Shown here piece by piece: positions 43,156 to 52,572 of a stretch of DNA of 64,000 bases. The position numbers and the translations under genes were made by a program. Origin of the DNA: Clostridiales bacterium (lineage in GTDB: Bacteria; Bacillota; Clostridia; Saccharofermentanales; Saccharofermentanaceae); NCBI GenBank assembly GCA_017961235.1, contig JAGCXQ010000047.1, forward strand, positions 1 to 64,000, written 5' to 3'. How positions within the stretch are numbered: the stretch's first letter is position 1; each line of letters opens with the position of its first letter. The notes beneath the pieces are model-generated. The model was not told the origin of the DNA. It saw nothing but the letters and a program-made list of their open reading frames with translations, and did no database searches.

Positions 43156-45090
43156 ATGACAAATCAAGAACTTGAAAAGATCTACTACGAAGCGTATAAG
43201 CCGGTATATTGGACAGCCATGTCTCTTCTCAAGAATGAATCGGATGCCGAGGATATCGTTCAGGAAACATTCATCGCCCTGATCAAGTCGTATGACACGA
43301 TCAAAGATAAAAGCAAGGTAGTTTCCTGGCTGAAGAAAACGGCAGCGAACAAGAGTCTGGATCGGATCAAACTGACAAAGACTGTCGATGTCGAGGATGA
43401 TTTCTTCGATAACGTAGAAGATGTTCCCGAGAATTTTCTCCCGGATGCACTTTTGGAATCTGCCGATACGAGAAAAGTACTCATGGACATCATCGAGAAT
43501 AGTTTGTCCGAAGAAGTCAGAAGGACGATCATCCTCTATTACTATGATGAAATGACTGCTAAAGAGATCTCCGAAGTTCTTTCTATTCCGCAGGGAACAG
43601 TACTGTGGCGTCTCAGCTTCGCCAGAAAGAAGATCAAGAAGGAGGTCGAAAAATATGAAAAAGATAATGACACGAGACTTTTCGCAATGGGTCTGCCATT
43701 CTTAACGCGTCTGTTTTATACCGAAGCAGAACAGGTACAGATCAAGCCGATGCCTGCTTCGCTAACCGCATTTCTGTCCGCATCTGCCGTGGCTCCGGGC
43801 CGTGGAGCCGAGAAAAAAGCTTCGGAAGAAGCACTGAAAAAGGGGACAGATACTATGTTGAAAAAAATAATCATTTCCAGTATTTCATTTGCACTCGCAG
43901 GCGCGCTGATTGCCGGCGGAGTATTCCTGGTAGTACAGAAGAACGAGAAGAATAATCTTTCCGGGGAAGGAGGCCGCTCGAAAATAGCGATGCTTTCGGG
44001 AAGGGAAGATGACACGAAGGTAAACGACCAAAATGAAAAAGAAGATCCTTCAGATCAGGATGTATCCGACACAGTTCCTGTAGATACGGACATCCCGGAT
44101 CAGGGCACGGATATTGAAACGGCTGTTCCTTCGGATTCTACTCCTCAAACTTCGGATAGTGTAACAACACCGGACGCTGCTCCGACAGATCCTCAAACCG
44201 GATATAAAGTAGTCACTTTCGGAGAGTATGAGGGATATGACCTAAAGTGGATCGTACTGGATGAAAATGATAACGGTCTGCTTCTGCTGTCGAAGGATGT
44301 CATTGCTGTCAAAGAATATCACGAAAAGGTTGAAAAGATCACATGGAAGGATTGTTCGCTGAGAAAATGGCTGAATGGTGATTTCTATAATTCTGCATTC
44401 ACTTCACAGGAAAAAGAGCAAATACTCCTGACGGTAAATGAGAATCCCGCAGCTCCTGATTCACCTATCGCGGGTGAGACGGCTACGGAAGACAGTGTTT
44501 TTCTGCTGAGCGTCGATGAAGCAACAAAGTATTTTACTTCGGATGAAGGAAGACAAGCTGTCTTCGGCAAAGCAGTTAACAGCAAAGGGAACAGCGCTTA
44601 CTGGTGGCTGAGAACACACGGATATAGCGACTATGCCGCTTCATTTGTCTTTGATTCAGGATCTATCAGTATGCCCGGCTATGGTATTAATGAAGACAAA
44701 AACATCGGAGTGCGACCTGCGATCTGGGTAAGCAAAGATGCTACAGATAAGCTTTTGGAAAAGGAGACGGATACCGATCATCCAACATCAGATAAAGATA
44801 CTTCTTTGGATCACCAGATCGATGAGAGACTTCTCGGCACCTGGAGCGTCGTGAAGCACGGTGAGACAAGATACTTCACATTCAGAGACGACAATACGTG
44901 TTTCATCGAGTGCAAGGAAAACGGTGTAGTAACGGCAACTAGGGATGCTAGCTATACTGCCGACGGTGAGACCATAGTTCTGGATGTACCTGATGAAGGT
45001 ATAGAATATGCTAACTACTCAATCGATGGCAACAAGCTTCATCTTAAAGAGGTAGGCACAAATCAGACACTGGTGCTCACAAGAGAGTGA
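43156..45090 (+). CDS. ECF sigma factor fused to a transmembrane segment, DUF6273 and a C-terminal beta domain
   Basis: 644 residues. Colinear without gaps with the 36496 protein through residue 202: sigma region 2 (AEDIVQETFIAL), region 4 (ILYYYDEMTAKEISEVLSIPQGTVLWRL), then LFAMGLPFL, EAEQV, KPMPASL. Membrane segment ~237-261. A long acidic Ser/Thr/Asp linker (~265-340) precedes DUF6273 (~345-545; FGEYEGYDLKWIVLDE, LRKWLNGDFYNSAF, YWWLRTHG, GVRPAIWV). The last ~80 residues look like a small beta domain (LLGTWSVVKHGETRYFTF). Predicted membrane-held sigma factor with an outside sensor. GGAGG before ATG. Confidence 0.88.
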   Translation: MTNQELEKIYYEAYKPVYWTAMSLLKNESDAEDIVQETFIALIKSYDTIKDKSKVVSWLKKTAANKSLDRIKLTKTVDVEDDFFDNVEDVPENFLPDALLESADTRKVLMDIIENSLSEEVRRTIILYYYDEMTAKEISEVLSIPQGTVLWRLSFARKKIKKEVEKYEKDNDTRLFAMGLPFLTRLFYTEAEQVQIKPMPASLTAFLSASAVAPGRGAEKKASEEALKKGTDTMLKKIIISSISFALAGALIAGGVFLVVQKNEKNNLSGEGGRSKIAMLSGREDDTKVNDQNEKEDPSDQDVSDTVPVDTDIPDQGTDIETAVPSDSTPQTSDSVTTPDAAPTDPQTGYKVVTFGEYEGYDLKWIVLDENDNGLLLLSKDVIAVKEYHEKVEKITWKDCSLRKWLNGDFYNSAFTSQEKEQILLTVNENPAAPDSPIAGETATEDSVFLLSVDEATKYFTSDEGRQAVFGKAVNSKGNSAYWWLRTHGYSDYAASFVFDSGSISMPGYGINEDKNIGVRPAIWVSKDATDKLLEKETDTDHPTSDKDTSLDHQIDERLLGTWSVVKHGETRYFTFRDDNTCFIECKENGVVTATRDASYTADGETIVLDVPDEGIEYANYSIDGNKLHLKEVGTNQTLVLTRE

Positions 45091-45742
45091 CGCTGTTTTT
45101 ACTTTTCGCCAGGTAAGTTTCGCAGAAATAATCGACAAAATCCTCGACGGTCTTTCTGCACTGATCCGCATCAGTGAGCTCGAATGTGACACCATATCGT
45201 CCGGATCTTGTCTCTGACTGCCACTCCGTGAGGAAGAACAGCACCATATCATCAAAGGCGGTCTCCTCGGAATCGTTCTGACCGTTATTCAATTCGCGCG
45301 GGATCTTCACGGTCCCGCCGTTCTTTGCGAGGCTGAAGAACATGATCGCATCTTCATTATTCTCTTCCACCCGAAGATGTGCCGAGTATTCATTGCCCAG
45401 TTTTTCACGGAGCACGCGGTCCGCTGTTTCCTGCGCGACAGATGTCGTCTTTGATACCATCTCCAGAACTTCGTCATGGGTATAGACCTTGCCGATCCCG
45501 GTCTTTTCATAGTCATCGGTGAAGTCGATATTGTACTTCACGATGTGGTCATAGATCTGAGGATAACTATGTGTGATCACGCCGACACTTCTGCTGATAT
45601 ATTCTGTGCCGTCTTTTGTCGTGACGGAGGAATCCCCCGAAGCGATATGGATCTTGCTGATCTCTTCAAAAGGGATCTCCACCGATGAGATCAGACTTTT
45701 CTTTACCCGAATTCCGTTATCTGTCACACTAAACCGTATCAT
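45077..45742 (-). CDS. Hypothetical cytoplasmic protein
   Basis: 221 residues, no signal or membrane segment. The N-terminal ~60 residues (IRFSVTDNGIRVKKSLISS) look beta-rich; the rest is mixed. I do not recognise it. GGAGG seven bases before the chosen ATG (45742). Its last 14 bases overlap the end of the sigma-sensor gene tail to tail. Confidence 0.65.
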   Translation of the reverse strand: MIRFSVTDNGIRVKKSLISSVEIPFEEISKIHIASGDSSVTTKDGTEYISRSVGVITHSYPQIYDHIVKYNIDFTDDYEKTGIGKVYTHDEVLEMVSKTTSVAQETADRVLREKLGNEYSAHLRVEENNEDAIMFFSLAKNGGTVKIPRELNNGQNDSEETAFDDMVLFFLTEWQSETRSGRYGVTFELTDADQCRKTVEDFVDYFCETYLAKSKNSVTLL

Positions 45743-45912
45743 ACCGTTTCCTCCATACATGTATAGTATATCTGCCGCCCGCTGGTTTTGCGAACACTTT
45801 TTTATCCGCTTCGTGCCCCTTGTAACCGCGCCTCGATTATTTCTGTATAATAAAAGAGATATCGATCCGGCCGCTCTTATCAGATCTGGCCGGAGTCCGG
45901 AAGGTGTGCTTT

Positions 45913-46452
45913 ATGAGTAATATGAAAATCGAACGCCACATTTTTGATCAGGCTCTGCTTATTTCCCTGCCTGCACGGACGGATCTCCGTGGAGGCATGA
46001 CTTCGCTTGACATGGATACACTGAAGGAGATCCTTCCTGACTTTTCGATCCGTGAACAGAGGATATATCTCATGACGAAGAAGAATACGTTTTTCGGTAT
46101 CCACTATCAGGAGGAGCCGTATCGTCAGGCTAAGATCGTCACCGTTCTTTCCGGAACGGGAAGAGATTATGTGATCGATCTCCGACCGGATTCGCCGACA
46201 TTCCAAAAATGGGAAAGTATCGAGCTAGATGCCGGTGAACCGAAACTGGTATATATTCCGGAGGGCTTCGGTCATGCATTTTTGTCTCTCGAGGAAAACA
46301 CGATGCAGCTGTTTGCCGTGAATGAGAAGTTCATCAAGGGCTATTCCAAAAGCATCCGATTCGATGATCCGGATATCGGCCTGGATCTTCCGGATGTGGA
46401 TCTTATTCTGTCCGAACAGGACCGTACAGCGCCGTATTCCAGGGAAATGTAA
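45913..46452 (+). CDS. dTDP-sugar epimerase-like cupin (RfbC-like)
   Basis: 179 residues of the dTDP-4-dehydrorhamnose 3,5-epimerase fold: GIHYQEEPYRQAKIVTVLSG, YVIDLRPDSPTF, and YIPEGFGHAFLSL. The usual GLHxQ motif is GIHYQ. No other rhamnose genes are near, so the exact sugar is uncertain. ATG 45913 has GGAAGG upstream. Confidence 0.75.
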   Translation: MSNMKIERHIFDQALLISLPARTDLRGGMTSLDMDTLKEILPDFSIREQRIYLMTKKNTFFGIHYQEEPYRQAKIVTVLSGTGRDYVIDLRPDSPTFQKWESIELDAGEPKLVYIPEGFGHAFLSLEENTMQLFAVNEKFIKGYSKSIRFDDPDIGLDLPDVDLILSEQDRTAPYSREM

Positions 46453-46589
46453 ACCACTGTGTTACATTTTGCACATGAGAGTTTCTTGTCGGGATGAAGC
46501 CAGTTGGGTACAATCATCACTGTAACCGGATGGGAAATGAAACACGATCCGGTTAGGAAAAAAAGAAGATCATCCAGGAGGAAAGATCC

Positions 46590-47045
46590 ATGAATCATAT
46601 GGGAGAAAAAATAGCCGCCAAACGAAAAGCTTGTGGTCTGACGCAGATCGAATTTGCGGAAAAACTTTCCGTTACCCGCCAGACAGTAAGCCGCTGGGAA
46701 GCAGGAACAGTACTGCCGGATATAGAGAAGATATCCGATATTGCATCGATCTTAGGAGTCAGCTGTGACTATCTTTTAAAAGACGATATCGGCATGGATG
46801 AAGTGACTCCTGCTGCAGCTCCTTCGACAAGGATCGGAACACTTCTTTCCGGGATCGTAGGGAAGAAAGTGAAACTGAATTTCTGCGAAGGTGAAACGGA
46901 CATCGATCTTTATGATCTGACCGTCACGGTAGATAGTTTCGAAGGCAACTGGATGAAAGTCTCGTCTACAAATAAGAAAGGCGAAACGATCGAAAAACTG
47001 ATCCCGCTTGCCTCTATACTCTCATTTGAGATCGTGAAGGAGTAA
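46590..47045 (+). CDS. XRE regulator with C-terminal Sm/SH3-like domain
   Basis: 151 residues. HTH at ~10-62 (LTQIEFAEKLSVTRQTVSRWEAGTVLP). The last ~65 residues (VGKKVKLNF onward) form a beta-rich domain that seems repeated in the next gene. AGGAGG precedes ATG. Probably cotranscribed with 47051. Confidence 0.8.
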   Translation: MNHMGEKIAAKRKACGLTQIEFAEKLSVTRQTVSRWEAGTVLPDIEKISDIASILGVSCDYLLKDDIGMDEVTPAAAPSTRIGTLLSGIVGKKVKLNFCEGETDIDLYDLTVTVDSFEGNWMKVSSTNKKGETIEKLIPLASILSFEIVKE

Positions 47046-47050
47046 GGAAT

Positions 47051-47425
47051 ATGGATGGACTTGTATATGTGGCGCTGGTGTTCGGTCTTATGGGCGTGTT
47101 TGCTTTCTGTTCCCAGTCTGAATTAAAAAAACGCATCAAGAGGCTCGAAGATGAACTTGCTTCAACGAAGGGCTCCAGCTATGCATTATCGAAAGAATCT
47201 CTGGCTAATTTTGCGAAAGAAAATATTGGGCAGCAGGTGAGGATCTCCTTCAAGGAAGACTGCTGGGATTCGGATGTTATTTCTTACGGAAACACTAAAG
47301 GAAAGAATGTCATTTTGGATGCAGATGAAAACTGGATCCTTGTGGAGATCACGACTCCGAAAAAGATCCTTCAGAAACTTTTCCGCATCGATTCCATCGA
47401 CGGACTGACTCTGGTAAAGGGATAA
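47051..47425 (+). CDS. Membrane-anchored small protein with the same beta domain as the XRE gene
   Basis: 124 residues. N-terminal membrane segment (~4-20), coiled-coil ELKKRIKRLEDELAS, then a ~65-residue domain (IGQQVRISF onward) that resembles the C terminus of the XRE protein five bases upstream. Likely to bind the regulator or the same partner at the membrane. Function unknown. Confidence 0.65.
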   Translation: MDGLVYVALVFGLMGVFAFCSQSELKKRIKRLEDELASTKGSSYALSKESLANFAKENIGQQVRISFKEDCWDSDVISYGNTKGKNVILDADENWILVEITTPKKILQKLFRIDSIDGLTLVKG

Positions 47426-47586
47426 AGTAAGAAAAATACAGGAAGAATTTCAGTTCTTTATATTTATATAACGACACAAGTAAAATCGCGTGCTATTATG
47501 TGTGCGAGGGTACGGTGATGCTTTAAAAATCTCACAAAAAATTATATGTCGGCGGTTTGGGGTTAACGTCCGGCAGAAAGGAAGTA

Positions 47587-50500
47587 ATGATGAGGAAGCA
47601 TGTTTATGTACACCGCTTGCGAGAAAGACTTGTGTCGGGAATTCTCTGTGTAGCAATGGCCGGAAGCCTCATGCTGGGGGTAGCTTGGGGTGGACCGCAG
47701 GTAAATGCGGATGAGGTACCTTCTATAACAGAAGACTTCGATTCCTACGAGTCGGTGAGCGACGTTCAGGGCGGAAAGTTCGGAAATCCGACATTGGAAC
47801 TCTCCGCAGACAAAGGGGTAAATGGATCAAAGGCTCTTATTGTAAAAGACAGAACCGATGGATATTTCGGATACAGTTTTAATCTGAACGAATATATCGG
47901 TAACAACATTACCATAACTGCCAAAATCGCATCTGTTGATTCAGCAGATCAAGAAACCGGGAAGACATTTACAGCTACAGTTGCAAAGAGCATTTTCGAG
48001 GCTACTGAACAGCAGTACACCAATCTCGGTTCGGTTACCTGTACGGCAGATGATGACTATCAGGACCTGAGTATTACTGCAGATATTGAAGAGAAATGTA
48101 CAGCATGTACTCTTTATGTCGAAGGACCTGCAGAGCAGAGCTATATCATCGATGATATTTCGATCACTGTAAATGGCGAGTATAAGGATCCTGCTACGAT
48201 CGTCCGCACGCCGAGCACTCCGCAGAAGGAAGCTCCGTCGATCGTTGAAGATTTTAACGATTATGAGGACGCATCTTCTAAGAAGGGATTCTCCTTCGGC
48301 AATCCGACTTTCACTCTTACGGATGATGGTGTAGATGGTTCAAAAGCACTTGTCGTTAGCGACAGAACAGAAAACTATTTCGGATATGCATTTGATGTTT
48401 CCAGCTTTATCGGAAATACGATTTCGGTAAAGGCCGATGTGAAAACGATCGGAACAACCGACCCTGTAAGTGTCAACGCAACCATCAAGCTTTCCGCCAC
48501 CGGTAAAGATGATGATTATAAGCAGGCCGGAACGATCAGCGCGACCAGTGATTCATTTGCAAGCATCGATGGTACTTACGAGATCCCGGCAGATTTTGAG
48601 TCTGCAGTGGTATACTTCGAAGCACCGGCAGATGTTGAATTTGTCATCGATAATATTTCTATTACGGTTGTTGGCGAGTATAAGGATCCTTCGGCGGTCG
48701 TAACTCCGACCGAAGCACCGGAGATCATCGAAGACTTCAATGATTATGAGGATGCATCTTCTAAGAAGGGATCCTCCTTCGGAAATCCGACTTTCACTCT
48801 TACGGATGATGGTGTAGAAGGTTCAAAAGCACTCATCGTCGGCGACAGAACTGAAAATTATTTCGGATATGCTTTTGATGTTTCAAGATTTATCGGAAAT
48901 ACGATTTCGGTAAAGGCTGATGTGAAAACGATCGGAACAACCGAATCTGTAAGTGTCAACGCTACCATAAAGCTTACTGCCGGTGGAGAAGATGACTATC
49001 AGCAGGTAGGAACAGTCTCGACGACCGCGGATGCTTTTGCAGGTATCGATGGCGCTTTCGAGATCTCGGATGATGTAACGGCTGCAGTGGTATACTTCGA
49101 AGCACCGCAGGATGTTGATTTTATCATCGATAATATCTCCATTACCGTTGTCGGCGAGTATAAGGATCCGAATGGTTCTTCCGAATCCGGCGACGGGTAT
49201 GTTGATACTTCCGGATATCCGATCCTGAAGGATCTTTATAGTGGTAAGTTCCTCATGGGTGTTGCCTGCGAGACGATCAGCAACTTCCAGAAGTCGAGCT
49301 GCGAGATCGGTAACGAAGCAAAAGAGAATCTTATCAAAGCACAGTTTGACAGTATTACTTTCGGTAATGAACTTAAGCCTGCATACAACATGGATGTCAA
49401 GAATGTATCCGGCGACAGGACCAACACTTTCCTTCCGTTTGTAATCAATCCTTCCGCGAAAGAGATGCTTGATTTTGCGAAGGCTAACGGACTGAAAGTA
49501 AGAGCACACGTTCTGGTATGGCATTCCCAGAATGCGGACGAGATGTTCTATGAAGACTATGATACGAGCAAGGGCTTAGCATCTAAGGATGTGGTCAAGG
49601 CTCGTATGACAAGCTACATCGATAACACGATCAAGTATATGTATGAAAACGGATACGCAGATGTTATCTATGCATGGGACGTAGTCAACGAGGCAGTTGA
49701 GCCGGGAACAAATGCAGATAATCTCAGAGATAGTCTGTACTACAAGACCCTCGGCAAGGACTTCCTTATGATTGCTTTTAAGCAGGCAAGAGAATCGGTA
49801 AATAAGTACTCCGCACAGTTCGGCGGAGCAAAGCCGGATCTTTTCTACAATGATTATAATGAGTTCCAGAAGGAAAAATGCGATGCCATCATCGAGAACC
49901 TTACTCCGGTCAAGAATGCGGGTTATATCGACGGTATCGGTATGCAGGCGCATGTTTCGGATGGAACGGATATCAATGCATTTATTACCGCAATGAAGAG
50001 ATATGACGAGGCGTTCGGTCAGGTTCAGATCACAGAGCTTGATGTTACTACCACCGGAACAGGTGTGAATGCTGAGTACTATCAGGGCAAGTTCTACTAT
50101 GATCTTTTCAAAGCACTTCTTGAAGCAAGAGCTGAAGGCGTGAATCTTACTTCCGTTACCATCTGGGGTCTTACCGATGATAACTCCTGGAAGGCAGAAT
50201 CCGATCCGCTTATTTTTAACAAGAACCTCTCCAGGAAAAAAGCATTTGACGGAATCGTAGCAGCAGCTACCGGCGGAGATATCGGCGAGCCCGAATATGT
50301 GAAACCGGATTATTCAGACATCAGAGTAAACTTTGATGATGATCAGCTTCCTTCTTTGTTCTCAGTGAGAGGAGCCGGAAACCTGACCGTCCAGAGTGAT
50401 GTCGTTTGTGAAGGAAAGTATGCTCTTCTTGATTCAGGAAGAACAGCAACATGGAACGGAGCAAGCTTCGATGTTTCCAAGTTTGCAGGTCAGACGATCG

Positions 50501-52269
50501 GAATCAGCGCATGGGTCAAGTCTGAAGCTCCAATCGTTAAGATCTCTGCAGATATCGATGGAAAATGGCCGAATATCACCACCACGGATACTTCCTCCGG
50601 AGCGTGGGTACAGATCATCGGCGAATACAAGATCCCATCCGATCTTAAAGCACTGAAACTCTACTTTGAGACGGAAGATCTCTCTGACATCTATATTGAT
50701 GCACTCAGAGTAAAGGTCGTAGGTAAGGACGAGAGCTTCGAAGATGCCGAGAATTTCGCATCTTCCCGTGGCGTAGGTCATATGCCTGTTCTTACTGTTA
50801 CTGATACGGCAGCAAAGAGCGGTTCACAGAGCCTTCTTGTCACCAGACAGGAACAGGACGCGAACGTCAGCTTTGATGTCAGCGATTATATCGGTCAGTA
50901 TATTACGGCTTCCGTCTATGTGAAGACGAACGATTCAAAGATCACACTCGGAATCGACGGTGATACACCGGTTCCATGTGTAACAGCACAGGCAGGTGCT
51001 GACTGGACAAAAGTCACAGCAACCTTCGCTATTCCGGCTGGCGGTGTAAGCGCGAAGCTGTATGTCGAGACGGACGGAAAAGCGGATATGTATCTGGATG
51101 ACTTCTCCGTAAGATATGCCGAGTTCACAGAGGATGTCGAAGGTGAGAAGAATATCTTCAGTACCAGATGGGGCGGCGCAGGCACGCTTTCTGTCGTTGA
51201 AGATGGCGATGGAAAGGCAGTCGTACTTACTGATAATAATGAGACATATTACGGAATCGTATTTGATGCAAGTGCGTATATCGGAAATGAGATCGATGTT
51301 CAGTTTGATGCCAAGACAGAAGATGAACTGGTGAAGCTGTCAGGTGATATCGACAACGTATGGCCGAACTATCTGTCCACACCTTCTGTTTCAGGTCAGT
51401 ACAAGTCTGTTGGAACAACGATCAGAGTTCCTGCTGAGTACAATGCACTGAAGATGTATGCAGAGACCACAGGTATGTCGGATCTCTACCTTGATAACCT
51501 CCTGCTCAGAAGGATCCCGGTAGGTCCGGAGGCAAAAGTTACATTTGATCTTTCGGCATTCGGTATGGACAATGTGACAGTCCTCGACCGTATCGGATAC
51601 AGGATCCCGGCGGAGACATTTGAACTTCCTGAAGGAACGGAGATCACAGGCTGGTACAAGGATGCAAACTGCACAGAGAAGTTTGACTTCGGAACAGAGA
51701 TCTTAAGCGGCAATATCACACTCTATGCAACTGATGGAACAGCACTTCCTTCTTCTGCAGGAGACCCGAAGACAGAAGATCCTTCGGGAAGTAATCCGGG
51801 TACGCAGCAGCCTTCCGGTCTTACGGAATATAAGATCCTTGATGGCGACAATCCGACGTACGTTCTCGGAAGCAGAAAGAATATTGTTATCCGTTCGGAA
51901 GCTCCGATGAATAAGTATAAGGGTATAAACTTCAACAAGGTCAAAGTATCGGAAAGAGCTCTTAAGATCACTGAAGGTTCAACGATCATAGAAATCGATT
52001 CGCTTTACCTTGAGAGTCTTGCAGCCGGAGTATATGAGGTCTATATTGAGTTCGCCGACGGCTTCTCGAAAACTACCCTTACAATTCAAGCGGCTAGTGA
52101 GAACAACACCGAGGCAGCGGCAAACAACGCAGCAAATGATGTGAACAACGGTGCTGTTGTTAAGACAGGTGATATGAATACACCGATTCAGATCATCGCG
52201 CTCATACTTGTAGCTCTTGGCGGAGCACTTACCGTTACGGCTATTCAGAAAAAGAAGAACCGTGAATGA
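47587..52269 (+). CDS. Wall-anchored multidomain GH10 xylanase
   Basis: 1560 residues. Signal peptide to about residue 42. Three CBM22/CBM4_9-type modules (~45-205, 215-370, 375-530). GH10 at ~543-896 with acid/base Glu702 in WDVVNEAV and nucleophile Glu817 in QITELDV. Three more CBM4_9-like modules (~905-1300), a Ser/Pro/Gly linker, an X2/Ig-like domain and a C terminus VKTGD-hydrophobic-KKKNRE, a sortase-type signal. I infer a surface xylanase. ATG 47587 or 47590 follows AAAGGAAG; the upstream in-frame TTG has no support. Modules 2 and 3 are near-identical. Confidence 0.92.
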   Translation: MMRKHVYVHRLRERLVSGILCVAMAGSLMLGVAWGGPQVNADEVPSITEDFDSYESVSDVQGGKFGNPTLELSADKGVNGSKALIVKDRTDGYFGYSFNLNEYIGNNITITAKIASVDSADQETGKTFTATVAKSIFEATEQQYTNLGSVTCTADDDYQDLSITADIEEKCTACTLYVEGPAEQSYIIDDISITVNGEYKDPATIVRTPSTPQKEAPSIVEDFNDYEDASSKKGFSFGNPTFTLTDDGVDGSKALVVSDRTENYFGYAFDVSSFIGNTISVKADVKTIGTTDPVSVNATIKLSATGKDDDYKQAGTISATSDSFASIDGTYEIPADFESAVVYFEAPADVEFVIDNISITVVGEYKDPSAVVTPTEAPEIIEDFNDYEDASSKKGSSFGNPTFTLTDDGVEGSKALIVGDRTENYFGYAFDVSRFIGNTISVKADVKTIGTTESVSVNATIKLTAGGEDDYQQVGTVSTTADAFAGIDGAFEISDDVTAAVVYFEAPQDVDFIIDNISITVVGEYKDPNGSSESGDGYVDTSGYPILKDLYSGKFLMGVACETISNFQKSSCEIGNEAKENLIKAQFDSITFGNELKPAYNMDVKNVSGDRTNTFLPFVINPSAKEMLDFAKANGLKVRAHVLVWHSQNADEMFYEDYDTSKGLASKDVVKARMTSYIDNTIKYMYENGYADVIYAWDVVNEAVEPGTNADNLRDSLYYKTLGKDFLMIAFKQARESVNKYSAQFGGAKPDLFYNDYNEFQKEKCDAIIENLTPVKNAGYIDGIGMQAHVSDGTDINAFITAMKRYDEAFGQVQITELDVTTTGTGVNAEYYQGKFYYDLFKALLEARAEGVNLTSVTIWGLTDDNSWKAESDPLIFNKNLSRKKAFDGIVAAATGGDIGEPEYVKPDYSDIRVNFDDDQLPSLFSVRGAGNLTVQSDVVCEGKYALLDSGRTATWNGASFDVSKFAGQTIGISAWVKSEAPIVKISADIDGKWPNITTTDTSSGAWVQIIGEYKIPSDLKALKLYFETEDLSDIYIDALRVKVVGKDESFEDAENFASSRGVGHMPVLTVTDTAAKSGSQSLLVTRQEQDANVSFDVSDYIGQYITASVYVKTNDSKITLGIDGDTPVPCVTAQAGADWTKVTATFAIPAGGVSAKLYVETDGKADMYLDDFSVRYAEFTEDVEGEKNIFSTRWGGAGTLSVVEDGDGKAVVLTDNNETYYGIVFDASAYIGNEIDVQFDAKTEDELVKLSGDIDNVWPNYLSTPSVSGQYKSVGTTIRVPAEYNALKMYAETTGMSDLYLDNLLLRRIPVGPEAKVTFDLSAFGMDNVTVLDRIGYRIPAETFELPEGTEITGWYKDANCTEKFDFGTEILSGNITLYATDGTALPSSAGDPKTEDPSGSNPGTQQPSGLTEYKILDGDNPTYVLGSRKNIVIRSEAPMNKYKGINFNKVKVSERALKITEGSTIIEIDSLYLESLAAGVYEVYIEFADGFSKTTLTIQAASENNTEAAANNAANDVNNGAVVKTGDMNTPIQIIALILVALGGALTVTAIQKKKNRE
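48232..49169 (+). repeat. Tandem duplication of a carbohydrate-binding module
   Basis: Copies at about 48232-48689 and 48715-49169, offset 483 then 480 bases, differ by one codon in length and by scattered bases; the stretch around TTCACTCTTACGGATGATGG is unchanged. Recent duplication inside the xylanase gene. Confidence 0.9.
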
Positions 52270-52335
52270 TCCGATATGAAGGTTCGCTGATGGAACCGAC
52301 ATAGAGCGTAAAAAGCGCGGATAAACGAAATGACT

Positions 52336-52379
52336 GATCCCCGGAAGTCTGTAACAAGGCTTCCGGGGATCGTTCTTTT
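52336..52379 (+). terminator. Terminator of the xylanase gene
   Basis: GATCCCCGGAAG / CTTCCGGGGATC, twelve perfect pairs, followed by GTTCTTTT. Confidence 0.9.
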
Positions 52380-52572
52380 CGGAAGGCACAGGCAATATGT
52401 TTTTTCTTCTGAATTCACGTGCGGTTTCTAACAAAAAAGTAGAATATATATAAAGTTTCGGACACGGATTCTACTATACTCTTTCCAACATATCTATAAT
52501 GGTTTTTCTGAGTTTGTAAATAGTTAAGTGAAGACATAATAAATAGGCTAGTTGTATTGGGGAGAGCTTAAT
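52380..52572 (+). other. Upstream region of the heparinase-like gene
   Basis: AT-rich. TATACT (52475) and TATAAT (52495) are -10-like, but neither has a good -35. No gene seen. Confidence 0.4.
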
